Shown here: piece after piece, positions 35,916 through 43,983 of the stretch
Layout of the letters: each line of letters opens with the position of its first letter
Numbering within the stretch: position 1 is the stretch's first letter
DNA from: Bacteroides ndongoniae
GTDB taxonomy: Bacteria; Bacteroidota; Bacteroidia; Bacteroidales; Bacteroidaceae
Length of the DNA: 64,000 bases
Assembly: GCF_900108345.1 (NCBI RefSeq)
Contig: NZ_FNVV01000013.1
Coordinates: 1,425,191-1,489,190, forward strand
Direction: 5' to 3'
Translations under genes and position numbers: made by a program
The notes under the pieces: generated by a model
The model's input: only the letters and a program-made list of their open reading frames with translations
The model's database searches: none
Told to the model about the DNA's origin: nothing

Positions 35916-35949
35916 AAAGTCCCTCTTTAGTTTTCTAAAGAGGGACTTT
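35916..35949. terminator. Strong bidirectional hairpin terminator
   Basis: A perfect 15-bp stem AAAGTCCCTCTTTAG / CTAAAGAGGGACTTT with a TTTT loop. It lies downstream of the peptidase gene on the - strand and may also stop + strand read-through from the tracrRNA side. Confidence 0.75.
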
Positions 35950-36064
35950 GTATGTTGAATAACCGTTATAGGTTTATGTCTGCTTTCATCAAGGGAAGAA
36001 AGCAGTTGGAATGTTAAAAGTTAGTTATGGATTTTGAACAGAATTCTATATTCATAATTCATTA

Positions 36065-38242
36065 TCATTTCTTCAACCATCTATCCAGCCATTCGAAGAA
36101 TACGCGCTGCCACAGCACACCGTTCTGTGGTTTCAGCACCCAGTGATTTTCGTCGGGATAGATAAGAAGTTCGGCTGGTACGCCACGCATCTTGGCGGCA
36201 TCGAAGGCAGCCATGGCCTGATTGGCCAGAATGCGGCAGTCTTTTTCGCCATGGATGCAGAGGATAGGCGTGTCCCACTTGTCAACAAATTTATGAGGCG
36301 AATTGGCAAAGGTACGCTGAGCTGTGGCGTTGTCTTTTTCCCAGTATGCGCCGCCCATATCCCAGTTAGCAAACCATTTTTCTTCTGTCTCTAAGTATTG
36401 CATTTCCATGTTGAAGATGCCGTCGTGGGCAATGAAGGCTTTGAAGCGTTTGTCGTGGTGGCCGGCCAACCAATAGACGGAGAATCCTCCGAAGCTGGCT
36501 CCTACGCATCCTAAACGGTCCTTGTCGACAAACGGCTCTTTGGCCATTTCGTCGATAGCGGTAAAGTAGTCCTTCATGCACTGACCACCGTAATCGCCGC
36601 TGATGGCTTCGTTCCATTCGACGCCGAATCCCGGCAAGCCGCGACGGTTGGGGGCTACGATGATGTAATCGTTGGCTGCCATGATCTGGAAGTTCCAGCG
36701 GTAGCTCCAGAACTGGCTGACGGGGCTTTGCGGTCCGCCTTCGCAGAACAGCAGGGTGGGATATTTCTTGTTAGGATCGAACTTGGGCGGATAGATGACC
36801 CATGTCAGCATCTGTTTGCCGTCGGTGGTCTTCATCCAGCGTCCCTCTACGCGGCCCATGTCCAGTTGGTCGTAGATGTGCTGGTTTTCGTGGGTGAGTT
36901 GCTTGACGGGGTAGTCGGGACGGATGCTGTCCGTGCTGCTGAACCGCTCCGGGCCGCCCTCCATGAAGAAGCTTACTGGGAAAGGCTTGCTGTCCAGGTC
37001 GGTAATGGCATAGATTTCGTCGCCTTCGCTCATGGAGTGGCGGGTGGCGATGAGGTCCTTGCCGCACAGGGCGATGCTGCCGTAGTCGTACAGGCCGTTG
37101 GTCAGCTGGTAAATCCAGCCGTCCGGCTTCAGACTTACGTTATAGATAGGAGTCATACCGTGCCACACACCGGTGAAGAAGATGCTCTGCGAATCGCTGT
37201 TCCATAAGAAAGCATCCACGTTCGAGGGGAAGCCCTTGCTCAGGAAACGTTTCTCGCCCGTCTGGCGGTCCATCACGAAAAGGCGGTTCCAGTCGGCCTC
37301 GTAGCCGTCGCGCTCCATGCTTTGCCAGGCAATGTATTTGCCGTCGGGAGAGTATTGCGGATTGGTGTCGTATCCTTTGTTCTCTTCGGTGATGTTACGT
37401 GTCTGTTTACTGGCCAGGTCGTAGATGTAGATGTCTGAGTTGGTGGAAATGGCATATTCCAGTCCTGTCTTCTTACGGCAGGTATAGGCCACTTCCTTGC
37501 TGTCGGGGCTCCAGGCGAGCTGTTCGATACCGCCAAAAGGTTTCATCGGGCTTTCGTAAGGTTCGCCTTGCAGGATGTCTGTCACGTTGCTGATGGACGA
37601 ACCGTCGAAGTCGGCTACGAAGGGATGTGGGGCAGTGGTTACCCATTCGTCCCAATGCTTGTACATGAGGTCGGTGACGATGATACCTGTTGTCTTATCC
37701 AGGTCGGGATATTTGTCTTTGGTGCTTTGCACTGTTTTCACCTGGGCAATGAAAAGCAGCTTTTTACCGTCGGGGCTGAAGGAGAAACCTTCTATATCGC
37801 CATCGTAGTTGGTCAGTTGTTGCTTTCCGCTTCCGTCGGGATTCATTTCCCATACCTGGCTGCTTCCGCTTTCGGTGCTGAGGTAGGCCAGTTTTTGACC
37901 GCCTTTTATCCAGGCGGGTTGGTTTTCGCGCATGGCACTATGGGTGATTTGTGTGTTGGCGCTGCCGTCGGCGTTCATGACAAACAGTTCGCTGTTACTC
38001 TTGTTTTGCGGTACGCTGTAGTAAGTGACGGCATAGGCTATCTGCTTACCGTCGGGCGAGGGTGCTACGCTTCCGATGCGTCCCATGGCCCACAGGGCTT
38101 CGGGTGTCATACGGCGGTTTTCGATACGGATGTCCGAACGCTGGATGAGGTCTTCTGCATCCGGTGTATCGCTGTTTTGGATACTTCCGCATGCTCCACA
38201 CGTCATGGTTGCTGCCATAAGCAAAAGATTTAGATGTTTCAT
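36065..38242 (-). CDS. S9-family peptidase (prolyl oligopeptidase/dipeptidyl peptidase type)
   Basis: A 725-residue exported serine peptidase. The start is taken at ATG 38240-38242, giving a lipoprotein-type signal (MKHLNLLLMAATMTCGAC); the frame extension to 38371 is unlikely. Residues about 50-430 form a WD40-like propeller with TolB-type SPDGK repeats (SPDGKQIAYAVTYY, SPDGKKLLFIAQ, SPDSKEVAYTC, SPDGKYIAWQS). The C-terminal alpha/beta-hydrolase has GASFGG (nucleophile Ser), HGEKDCRI (Asp) and DENHWVL (His), so the triad is complete. It likely trims oligopeptides in the periplasm. It is monocistronic, with a promoter at 38326 and a terminator at 35916. Confidence 0.9.
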   Translation of the reverse strand: MKHLNLLLMAATMTCGACGSIQNSDTPDAEDLIQRSDIRIENRRMTPEALWAMGRIGSVAPSPDGKQIAYAVTYYSVPQNKSNSELFVMNADGSANTQITHSAMRENQPAWIKGGQKLAYLSTESGSSQVWEMNPDGSGKQQLTNYDGDIEGFSFSPDGKKLLFIAQVKTVQSTKDKYPDLDKTTGIIVTDLMYKHWDEWVTTAPHPFVADFDGSSISNVTDILQGEPYESPMKPFGGIEQLAWSPDSKEVAYTCRKKTGLEYAISTNSDIYIYDLASKQTRNITEENKGYDTNPQYSPDGKYIAWQSMERDGYEADWNRLFVMDRQTGEKRFLSKGFPSNVDAFLWNSDSQSIFFTGVWHGMTPIYNVSLKPDGWIYQLTNGLYDYGSIALCGKDLIATRHSMSEGDEIYAITDLDSKPFPVSFFMEGGPERFSSTDSIRPDYPVKQLTHENQHIYDQLDMGRVEGRWMKTTDGKQMLTWVIYPPKFDPNKKYPTLLFCEGGPQSPVSQFWSYRWNFQIMAANDYIIVAPNRRGLPGFGVEWNEAISGDYGGQCMKDYFTAIDEMAKEPFVDKDRLGCVGASFGGFSVYWLAGHHDKRFKAFIAHDGIFNMEMQYLETEEKWFANWDMGGAYWEKDNATAQRTFANSPHKFVDKWDTPILCIHGEKDCRILANQAMAAFDAAKMRGVPAELLIYPDENHWVLKPQNGVLWQRVFFEWLDRWLKK

Positions 38243-38325
38243 ATTGTTATAGTATTGGTTTGATTTCGTCGGGCTTCGTGCCGACCGGCGGTATAACTGC
38301 CTTTGTCGCACGGTTTCGGTGTGTG

Positions 38326-38333
38326 CAAAGATA
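38326..38333 (-). promoter_or_regulatory. -7 box for the S9 peptidase gene
   Basis: TATCTTTG on the - strand, 84 bases before the start, matches TAnnTTTG. TTTTG lies upstream at a shorter spacing (15 bases) than optimal. Confidence 0.5.
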
Positions 38334-38452
38334 AGATTTTTTGGGAGACAAAACAGAGAAAGACAGCTCAATGACGCAGATTTAACAGATGCACATTCAA
38401 CTTTTAATTGGCATTTTTTGTTGTGGAGGTGTTATAAATGAAGATTTTTCCG

Positions 38453-38460
38453 TAAGTTTG
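38453..38460 (+). promoter_or_regulatory. -7 box for the kinase operon
   Basis: TAAGTTTG on the + strand, 25 bases before the ATG at 38486, fits TAnnTTTG; no good -33 box is visible. Confidence 0.45.
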
Positions 38461-38485
38461 TCTCGTTAAATAATGCAAGACAAAA

Positions 38486-39070
38486 ATGAATATATATAAA
38501 CCGGAAATTGCAGAATTGTTATTACAGGTGGAGAAGACATATCAGAAGCCGTTGCAGACTTCGACCGATTTCGATGAGTTTTCTCTACATCTGAAGCAGC
38601 AGGTGGACGATTTGGTCTCGACATCTACCTTGAAACGTTTGTGGGGGTATGTGGGTGATTCTCATTTGCCTCGTATGCGTACATTGGATGTTTTGGCACG
38701 CTATGTGGGGCATTCCAATTTCAAGCAGTTTTGCGCATGGCTGAAGAATAGTCCGGTTTATAATTCATCGTTTTTCTCGGCTCATCAGATCGTGACCCGC
38801 GAGTTGTCACCCGGTTCGGAGTTGGAGATCGGATGGTCGCCTAATCGTTATCTGCGTCTGTACTACGAAGGAGGCGATTTGTTCGAAGTAAAGGAAGCCC
38901 GGCAGTCTAAATTGTTGGTGGGTGACCGTTTCGAAGCAGTCTCTTTCCTGATGGGACAACCGCTTTTCCTGCCTTACGTATTGCGCGACGGTGTGAAGCT
39001 TTCGCCTTTCATCGCAGGGCGTAACGGTGGATTGACATTATTAAATGGGCTGGCCAATGGCAGAGAATGA
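38486..39070 (+). CDS. Conserved protein of unknown function, partner of a Ser/Thr kinase
   Basis: A 194-residue soluble protein. The N-terminal 100 residues are helical and contain STSTLKRLWGYVGDSHLPRM, then RTLDVLARYVGHSNFKQFCAWL, a pattern seen at the start of many Bacteroidetes proteins of unknown role and reminiscent of a helix-turn-helix. The C-terminal part (LEIGWSPNRYLRLYYEGGDLFEV ... FLMGQPLFLPYVL) is beta-rich. The stop overlaps the next gene, a protein kinase, by 26 bases, so the two are coupled. It may be a substrate, adaptor or regulator for the kinase; this is inferred from the gene pair. Confidence 0.7.
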   Translation: MNIYKPEIAELLLQVEKTYQKPLQTSTDFDEFSLHLKQQVDDLVSTSTLKRLWGYVGDSHLPRMRTLDVLARYVGHSNFKQFCAWLKNSPVYNSSFFSAHQIVTRELSPGSELEIGWSPNRYLRLYYEGGDLFEVKEARQSKLLVGDRFEAVSFLMGQPLFLPYVLRDGVKLSPFIAGRNGGLTLLNGLANGRE

Positions 39071-40073
39071 AGTTTCGTCCGGATTTATCGATGCTGACGT
39101 TCAGTCGGGCGAACAGAGCTTTTCGAATCTGACGGAGGTGTATGTGTCCGTGTCGGGTTATGCACGTCTGTTCCGTTGTCAGCGTTATAATCGCTTGCAT
39201 ATTTTGAAAGCGTTGAAGCCCGAATACATTGGCAGCGATTTCTATGAACAGGCGTTGCGGAAAGAATTCGATATCGGTTATCAACTGGAGCACCCTCATA
39301 TCTGCAGAGCCTTAGGCTGGGAAACCTTACCGGAGCTGGGACATTGCATTGTGCTGGAGTACATTGACGGAATTACGCTGAAGGAAGTTATGCAGCGTGG
39401 TCTGCTGACACCGGAACTGGCGCGTAAGTTTATAACCGAACTTTGCAGTGCGCTTCATTATCTGCACGGGAAACAGATTGTACACCGAGACTTGAAACCG
39501 GAAAATATACTGGTGACTCATAATGGTCATAATGTAAAATTGATCGATTTCGGCTTGTCCGACTGTGACGATTACGATGCGTTAAAGCTTCCTGCCGGTA
39601 CCCGCTATTACTTGGCTCCTGAAGCCCTGAAACCTGGACAGCCTCTTGACCTGCGTGCCGATATTTATTCGTTGGGCATAATCATTGGCGAGATGGCCGA
39701 AATCCTGGAGGACAAAAAACTGGCTGCTGTTTCGCGGAGATGTACGCGTCGTAAGCCGGCAGAACGTTATGCTTCGGCATTGGAGGTGTCCTGCAGTGTG
39801 CAGGAAAAGTCTGTCTTCTTGAGGCGTTACCGGATCTTGGCTGCCGGCATGGCGTTGTTGCTTGTTGTGGGGGGAGCTCTTTATATTTCCCGCAGGTCGG
39901 GTAAGGCTCCTGTGGCTTTGCCGGTCTATGGTAACTATTCTTTGCCCGCTTCCCATTGGGCTGAGTTGTCCGATACCGCTATGCAGAAATCTGTTTGGAA
40001 CGATGAGTTTCCATTGTCGGTTCAGCAGAGCGTTGCTGCCAGCTACCGGACAAAGTTAGGTAATCTGTATTAG
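39045..40073 (+). CDS. Membrane-anchored Ser/Thr protein kinase
   Basis: A 342-residue Hanks-type kinase. Catalytic motifs are intact: Lys in NRLHILKAL, Glu in the next helix, hinge CIVLEYIDGITL, HRDLKPENIL catalytic loop, DFGLSD metal loop, APEAL, and DIYSLGIIIGEM. The glycine loop is poorly conserved (VSVSGYARLFRCQR). A single transmembrane helix (AAGMALLLVVGGALYI, residues about 266-282) precedes a short extracytoplasmic tail. Two starts are possible (39045 and 39057); both overlap the previous gene. Eukaryote-like kinases are uncommon in Bacteroidetes, and the pairing with the small protein upstream is likely functional. Confidence 0.88.
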   Translation: MGWPMAENEVSSGFIDADVQSGEQSFSNLTEVYVSVSGYARLFRCQRYNRLHILKALKPEYIGSDFYEQALRKEFDIGYQLEHPHICRALGWETLPELGHCIVLEYIDGITLKEVMQRGLLTPELARKFITELCSALHYLHGKQIVHRDLKPENILVTHNGHNVKLIDFGLSDCDDYDALKLPAGTRYYLAPEALKPGQPLDLRADIYSLGIIIGEMAEILEDKKLAAVSRRCTRRKPAERYASALEVSCSVQEKSVFLRRYRILAAGMALLLVVGGALYISRRSGKAPVALPVYGNYSLPASHWAELSDTAMQKSVWNDEFPLSVQQSVAASYRTKLGNLY

Positions 40074-40137
40074 ACGGGGACGGAGCTGTTTCCGGTGGCT
40101 TTGTTTTTCTTTGTCGGTTAAATCTTTGATTTAAAAA

Positions 40138-40145
40138 TATTTTTG
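40138..40145 (+). promoter_or_regulatory. -7 box for the glycosidase cluster
   Basis: TATTTTTG at 40 bases before the GH20 start fits TAnnTTTG; a TTTG lies 24 bases upstream, slightly far. Confidence 0.45.
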
Positions 40146-40185
40146 CTAATTTAGGCGGCCGAAGAAGATTTAATACTTTTAGGCT

Positions 40186-42252
40186 ATGAAAATCCGTTTG
40201 ATTTCCCTTTTGACTGTCTTGATGGCATTGGCTGTCGGATGTGGGCGTGTGTCCACTTCCCCGTTAGCCCTCATTCCTCAACCTCAGATGTATAAGGTAC
40301 ATTCTGGTATGTACACATTTTCTTTTGGAGGACAGTTTACTACCAATCTGAAAGGAACTGAACGCTCCGATCTGGCTGCTGTGCTTGGAGCTTCCCCGTT
40401 CAGGCTGCAGATGTCGGAGGATGAGCGGGCACCTTTCTGTTTCGAACTGACAGATTCTATTCCGGGTATAGCTTCTGCCGAAGGGTATACCTTAGCTGTA
40501 GGCCGCGGCGGGGTACATGTTGAGGCTGTTACTGCGACAGGACTTTTCTATGCCTTTCAATCCCTGTTGCAACTGGCAGAGGAAGGGCCTGAAGAAGGTA
40601 GTTGGAGTTTACCTTATGTAGATATCAGTGACTATCCACGTTTCGATTACCGTGGTCTGCATCTTGACGTATCTCGTCACTTCCGTTCGAAGGAGTTTGT
40701 GATGAAGCAGCTCGACGCCATGGCCCGTTACAAGCTGAACCGTTTCCACTGGCACCTGACCGACGGTGCGGGCTGGCGTCTGGAAATCAAACGTTATCCT
40801 CAGCTGACGGAACAGACTGCCTATCGTCCTTATCCCAACTGGAAAGCCTGGTGGAGGGGAGGACGTAAATATTGCCGTCGGGATGAGGCCGATGCCGAAG
40901 GTGGATATTATACGCAAGACGACGTACGCGAGATTGTGGAACATGCACGCAAACTGCACATTACCGTCATTCCGGAAATCGAGATGCCTGGACACTCGGA
41001 AGAAGTACTGGCCGTCTTTCCTCAGTTGTCCTGCTCGGGCAAGCCTTATCAGAACGGTGAACTATGCATTGGCAACGAAGAAACATTTACTTTTCTGGAG
41101 AACGTGTTGCTGGAAGTGATGGAGCTTTTCCCTTCGGAGTATATTCATATCGGTGGGGATGAAGCAGCCAAAAGCAGTTGGGAGAAGTGCCCGAAGTGTC
41201 AGAACCGTATCCGTAAGGAAGGACTGAAAGACGAGAAAGAATTGCAAAGCTATCTGATTCATCGCGTAGAGAAGTTCCTGAACAGTCACGGCCGTAAACT
41301 GATAGGATGGGACGAGATTCTGGAAGGTGGGCTGGCTCCGAGTGCTACAGTAATGTCGTGGCGGGGCGAGCAGGGAGGCATTACGGCTACCAAGGCTGGC
41401 CACGATGTTGTCATGACTCCCGGCGAGTTTTGCTATTTGGACGCCTATCAGGATGCTCCTGTTTCACAGCCCGAAGCGATTGGCGGTTATCTGACTTTGG
41501 AGAAAGTATATTCCTACAATCCAGTTCCTGCCGAACTGAGCAGTGAGCAGCGTCGGTTCATTAAAGGAGTACAGGCTAATGTCTGGACTGAGTATATTCC
41601 CACTGCCGAACATGCCGAATATATGATTTATCCGCGCTTGCTGGCCTTGGCCGAAGTGGCGTGGACAGAGCCGGAACGGAAAGACTGGACCCGTTTCCGG
41701 AAATCCGTCTTGAAGGAAACGGAATGGTTGCAGTCGCAGGACTATCATCCTTTCGACTTAAAGAAAGAAGTGGGCGAGCGTCCGGAGTCTTTGCAGCCGG
41801 TCGAACATCTTGCCTTGCATTGTCCGGTGACGTATGCCCAACCTTTCTCATCGGCCTATCCGGCTTCGGGCGATTCTACGCTGACTGATGGATGGCGTGG
41901 AGGCTGGACGTATGGCGACCGTCGCTGGCAAGGTTTCCTGTGTAAGGATGTGGACGTAACCATCGATCTGGGCAGACTGACGGATATCAGGCTGGTGGAA
42001 GCGGACTTTCTGCAACTGCGTGGTCCTGAAGTATGGCTTCCGAAGGAGGTCGTGATTTCTTTGTCCGAGGATGGGCTCCACTTCGAAGAGGTGAAGCGCA
42101 TTGCGACCGACGTCCCTGTTACCGAGGAACGGCTTACCTTCCGCAACTATCGGTGGGAAGGCAATGCAAAAGTACGATATGTCCGTTTCCAGGGATTCAT
42201 GAATCGGGAGGTGATGGGCTGGCTGTTTACCGATGAAATTGTAGTTAAGTAA
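40186..42252 (+). CDS. GH20 beta-N-acetylhexosaminidase lipoprotein
   Basis: A 688-residue exported enzyme with lipobox LAVGC (Cys19). A GH20 N-terminal domain (LIPQPQMYKVHSG) precedes the (beta/alpha)8 catalytic domain (about 150-500) with YRGLHLDVSRHF, HWHLTDGAGWRLEI, and the catalytic Asp325-Glu326 pair in HIGGDEAAKSSW. The C-terminal 150 residues resemble a chitobiase C-terminal/discoidin (F5/8 type C) module (DVTIDLGRLTDIRLVEADFL, LSEDGLHFEEVKRI). It removes terminal GlcNAc or GalNAc, here probably exposing the mannose core of host N-glycans for the mannosidases that follow. Confidence 0.93.
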   Translation: MKIRLISLLTVLMALAVGCGRVSTSPLALIPQPQMYKVHSGMYTFSFGGQFTTNLKGTERSDLAAVLGASPFRLQMSEDERAPFCFELTDSIPGIASAEGYTLAVGRGGVHVEAVTATGLFYAFQSLLQLAEEGPEEGSWSLPYVDISDYPRFDYRGLHLDVSRHFRSKEFVMKQLDAMARYKLNRFHWHLTDGAGWRLEIKRYPQLTEQTAYRPYPNWKAWWRGGRKYCRRDEADAEGGYYTQDDVREIVEHARKLHITVIPEIEMPGHSEEVLAVFPQLSCSGKPYQNGELCIGNEETFTFLENVLLEVMELFPSEYIHIGGDEAAKSSWEKCPKCQNRIRKEGLKDEKELQSYLIHRVEKFLNSHGRKLIGWDEILEGGLAPSATVMSWRGEQGGITATKAGHDVVMTPGEFCYLDAYQDAPVSQPEAIGGYLTLEKVYSYNPVPAELSSEQRRFIKGVQANVWTEYIPTAEHAEYMIYPRLLALAEVAWTEPERKDWTRFRKSVLKETEWLQSQDYHPFDLKKEVGERPESLQPVEHLALHCPVTYAQPFSSAYPASGDSTLTDGWRGGWTYGDRRWQGFLCKDVDVTIDLGRLTDIRLVEADFLQLRGPEVWLPKEVVISLSEDGLHFEEVKRIATDVPVTEERLTFRNYRWEGNAKVRYVRFQGFMNREVMGWLFTDEIVVK

Positions 42253-42456
42253 GATAATTCAACTTTGACTTCGTCGATTTTCAATTCGCAAGCTCAAGTT
42301 GCAGTTGACAAGCAACAAGTTGACGAGTTAACAAGGCGTTTGTAGCAAGCCGTTTCAAGCAACACTTTGTCAAACCGGGAGTTCCAGCCTAGTAGACTTG
42401 TTAACTGAAGCCTTGTCAACTAATAAGTTGAGACTTGCGAAACTTAAGTAAGATAA
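42245..42456. repeat. MITE-like inverted-repeat segment flanked by 13-base direct repeats
   Basis: TTAAGTAAGATAA occurs at 42245-42257 (over the GH20 stop codon) and 42444-42456. Between them, imperfect inverted arms face each other: TTCGCAAG-CTCAA...AGTTGACAAG...AGTTAACAAG (from about 42284) and CTTGTTAACT...CTTGTCAACT...TTGAGACTTGCGAA (ending about 42441). The segment has no gene. It could be a small non-autonomous insertion or an attenuator between GH20 and GH125. Confidence 0.6.
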
Positions 42457-42469
42457 GTAAATAGAATAT

Positions 42470-43954
42470 ATGATGAACCAAAAACTACTGGCTGCCGCCC
42501 TGATGCTGTCGGGACTGGTGTCGGGCACTGCTGCAGCCGAAAACCGTTACGGGATGTCCCGCCCCGTTGAACAAATTCCGGAAGAATCTTTTACGGCACC
42601 GAACGATAACGTTGGTCGCTATATCAGCCAACGTCCCAAGCCGGAGGAGCGTCTGTTTCAGTCGGATATCATCGAAAAGAAAATTGCGGAAATAAAAGCG
42701 TTGCTGAAGAATCCTTATCTGGCCTGGATGTTCGAGAACTGTTTCCCAAATACACTGGATACCACCGTGCACTTCCGTATGCTGGACGGTAAACCGGACA
42801 CTTTTGTCTATACGGGCGACATCCATGCCATGTGGCTGCGCGACTCGGGTGCACAGGTATGGCCTTACGTACAGTTTGCCAACGATGATCCTCAATTGAA
42901 GGCGATGCTCGAAGGAGTCATTCGCCGTCAGTTTCTGTGCATTAATCAGGATCCTTACGCCAATGCTTTCAATGACGGTCCCAAGGGCAGTCAGTGGGAG
43001 ACCGACCGTACTGACATGAAGCCCGAACTGCACGAGCGCAAATGGGAGATAGACTCTTTATGCTATCCGTTGCGGCTTGCCTATCACTATTGGAAAGTGA
43101 CGGGCGATGCCAGTATTTTCGATGAAAACTGGCTGAAGGCTATCGGTAACGTACTCCGTACTTTTAAGGAACAGCAACGTAAAGAGGATAGGGGACCTTA
43201 CCGTTTCCAGCGCAAAACCGAACGTGCTACCGATACTACCATCAACGACGGTTGGGGAGCCCCTGCCAATCCGGTTGGCCTGATAGTCTCCATTTTCCGC
43301 CCGTCGGACGATGCTACGACCCTGCCTTTCCTCATTCCGTCCAATTTCTTTGCCGTGACTTCTTTGCGGAAAGCGGCCGAGATTCTGACGGAAGTGAACA
43401 AGAATGGGGAACTGGCACATCAATGCACGGATCTGGCCAATGAAGTAGAGCAGGCTCTGAAAAAATATGCCACCTGCGAGCATCCTAAATATGGTACAAT
43501 CTATGCTTACGAGGTAGACGGTTATGGCAGCTGCATGCTGATGGACGATGCCAATGTTCCCAGCCTGTTGGCTTTGCCCTATCTGGGAGATGTCGATATC
43601 AACGATCCCGTCTATCAGAATACACGCCGCTTTGTCTGGAGCGAGGACAATCCTTATTTCTTCAGGGGAAAGGCAGGCGAAGGCATTGGAGGACCGCATA
43701 TCGGATACGATATGGTGTGGCCCATGAGCATCATGATGAAAGCTTTCACCAGTCAGGACGACGAGGAAATCAAACAGTGTATCCGTATGCTGATGACAAC
43801 TGATGCCGGTACCGGTTTCATGCACGAATCTTTCCATAAGGACAATCCTGAAAAGTTCACCCGTAAATGGTTTGCCTGGCAGAACACACTGTTCGGTGAG
43901 TTGATCATCAAGTTAATCAATGACGGGAAGCTGGATTTATTGAACAGTCTGTAA
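42470..43954 (+). CDS. GH125 exo-alpha-1,6-mannosidase
   Basis: A 494-residue metal-independent alpha-mannosidase with a cleaved signal peptide (MNQKLLAAALMLSGLVSGTAAA). Family patterns include RPKPEERLFQSDIIEKKI, PNTLDTTVHF, TGDIHAMWLRDSGAQVWPYV, GPKGSQWETDRTDMKPE, YGWGAPANP-like DGWGAPANPVGLI and EGIGGPHIGYDMVWPMSI. GH125 enzymes remove alpha-1,6-mannose from N-glycan cores and mannans with inversion. ATGs at 42470 and 42473 are both possible. It is followed 30 bases later by a GH92, a frequent partner that removes alpha-1,2 and alpha-1,3 mannose. Confidence 0.94.
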   Translation: MMNQKLLAAALMLSGLVSGTAAAENRYGMSRPVEQIPEESFTAPNDNVGRYISQRPKPEERLFQSDIIEKKIAEIKALLKNPYLAWMFENCFPNTLDTTVHFRMLDGKPDTFVYTGDIHAMWLRDSGAQVWPYVQFANDDPQLKAMLEGVIRRQFLCINQDPYANAFNDGPKGSQWETDRTDMKPELHERKWEIDSLCYPLRLAYHYWKVTGDASIFDENWLKAIGNVLRTFKEQQRKEDRGPYRFQRKTERATDTTINDGWGAPANPVGLIVSIFRPSDDATTLPFLIPSNFFAVTSLRKAAEILTEVNKNGELAHQCTDLANEVEQALKKYATCEHPKYGTIYAYEVDGYGSCMLMDDANVPSLLALPYLGDVDINDPVYQNTRRFVWSEDNPYFFRGKAGEGIGGPHIGYDMVWPMSIMMKAFTSQDDEEIKQCIRMLMTTDAGTGFMHESFHKDNPEKFTRKWFAWQNTLFGELIIKLINDGKLDLLNSL

Positions 43955-43983
43955 CGAATAAACTTTCAAACAAACATAATGCC

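Noticed and set aside
36143..38233. Long + strand open frames opposite the S9 peptidase
   Set aside because: They are frame shadows of a gene with intact catalytic motifs and biased codon use.
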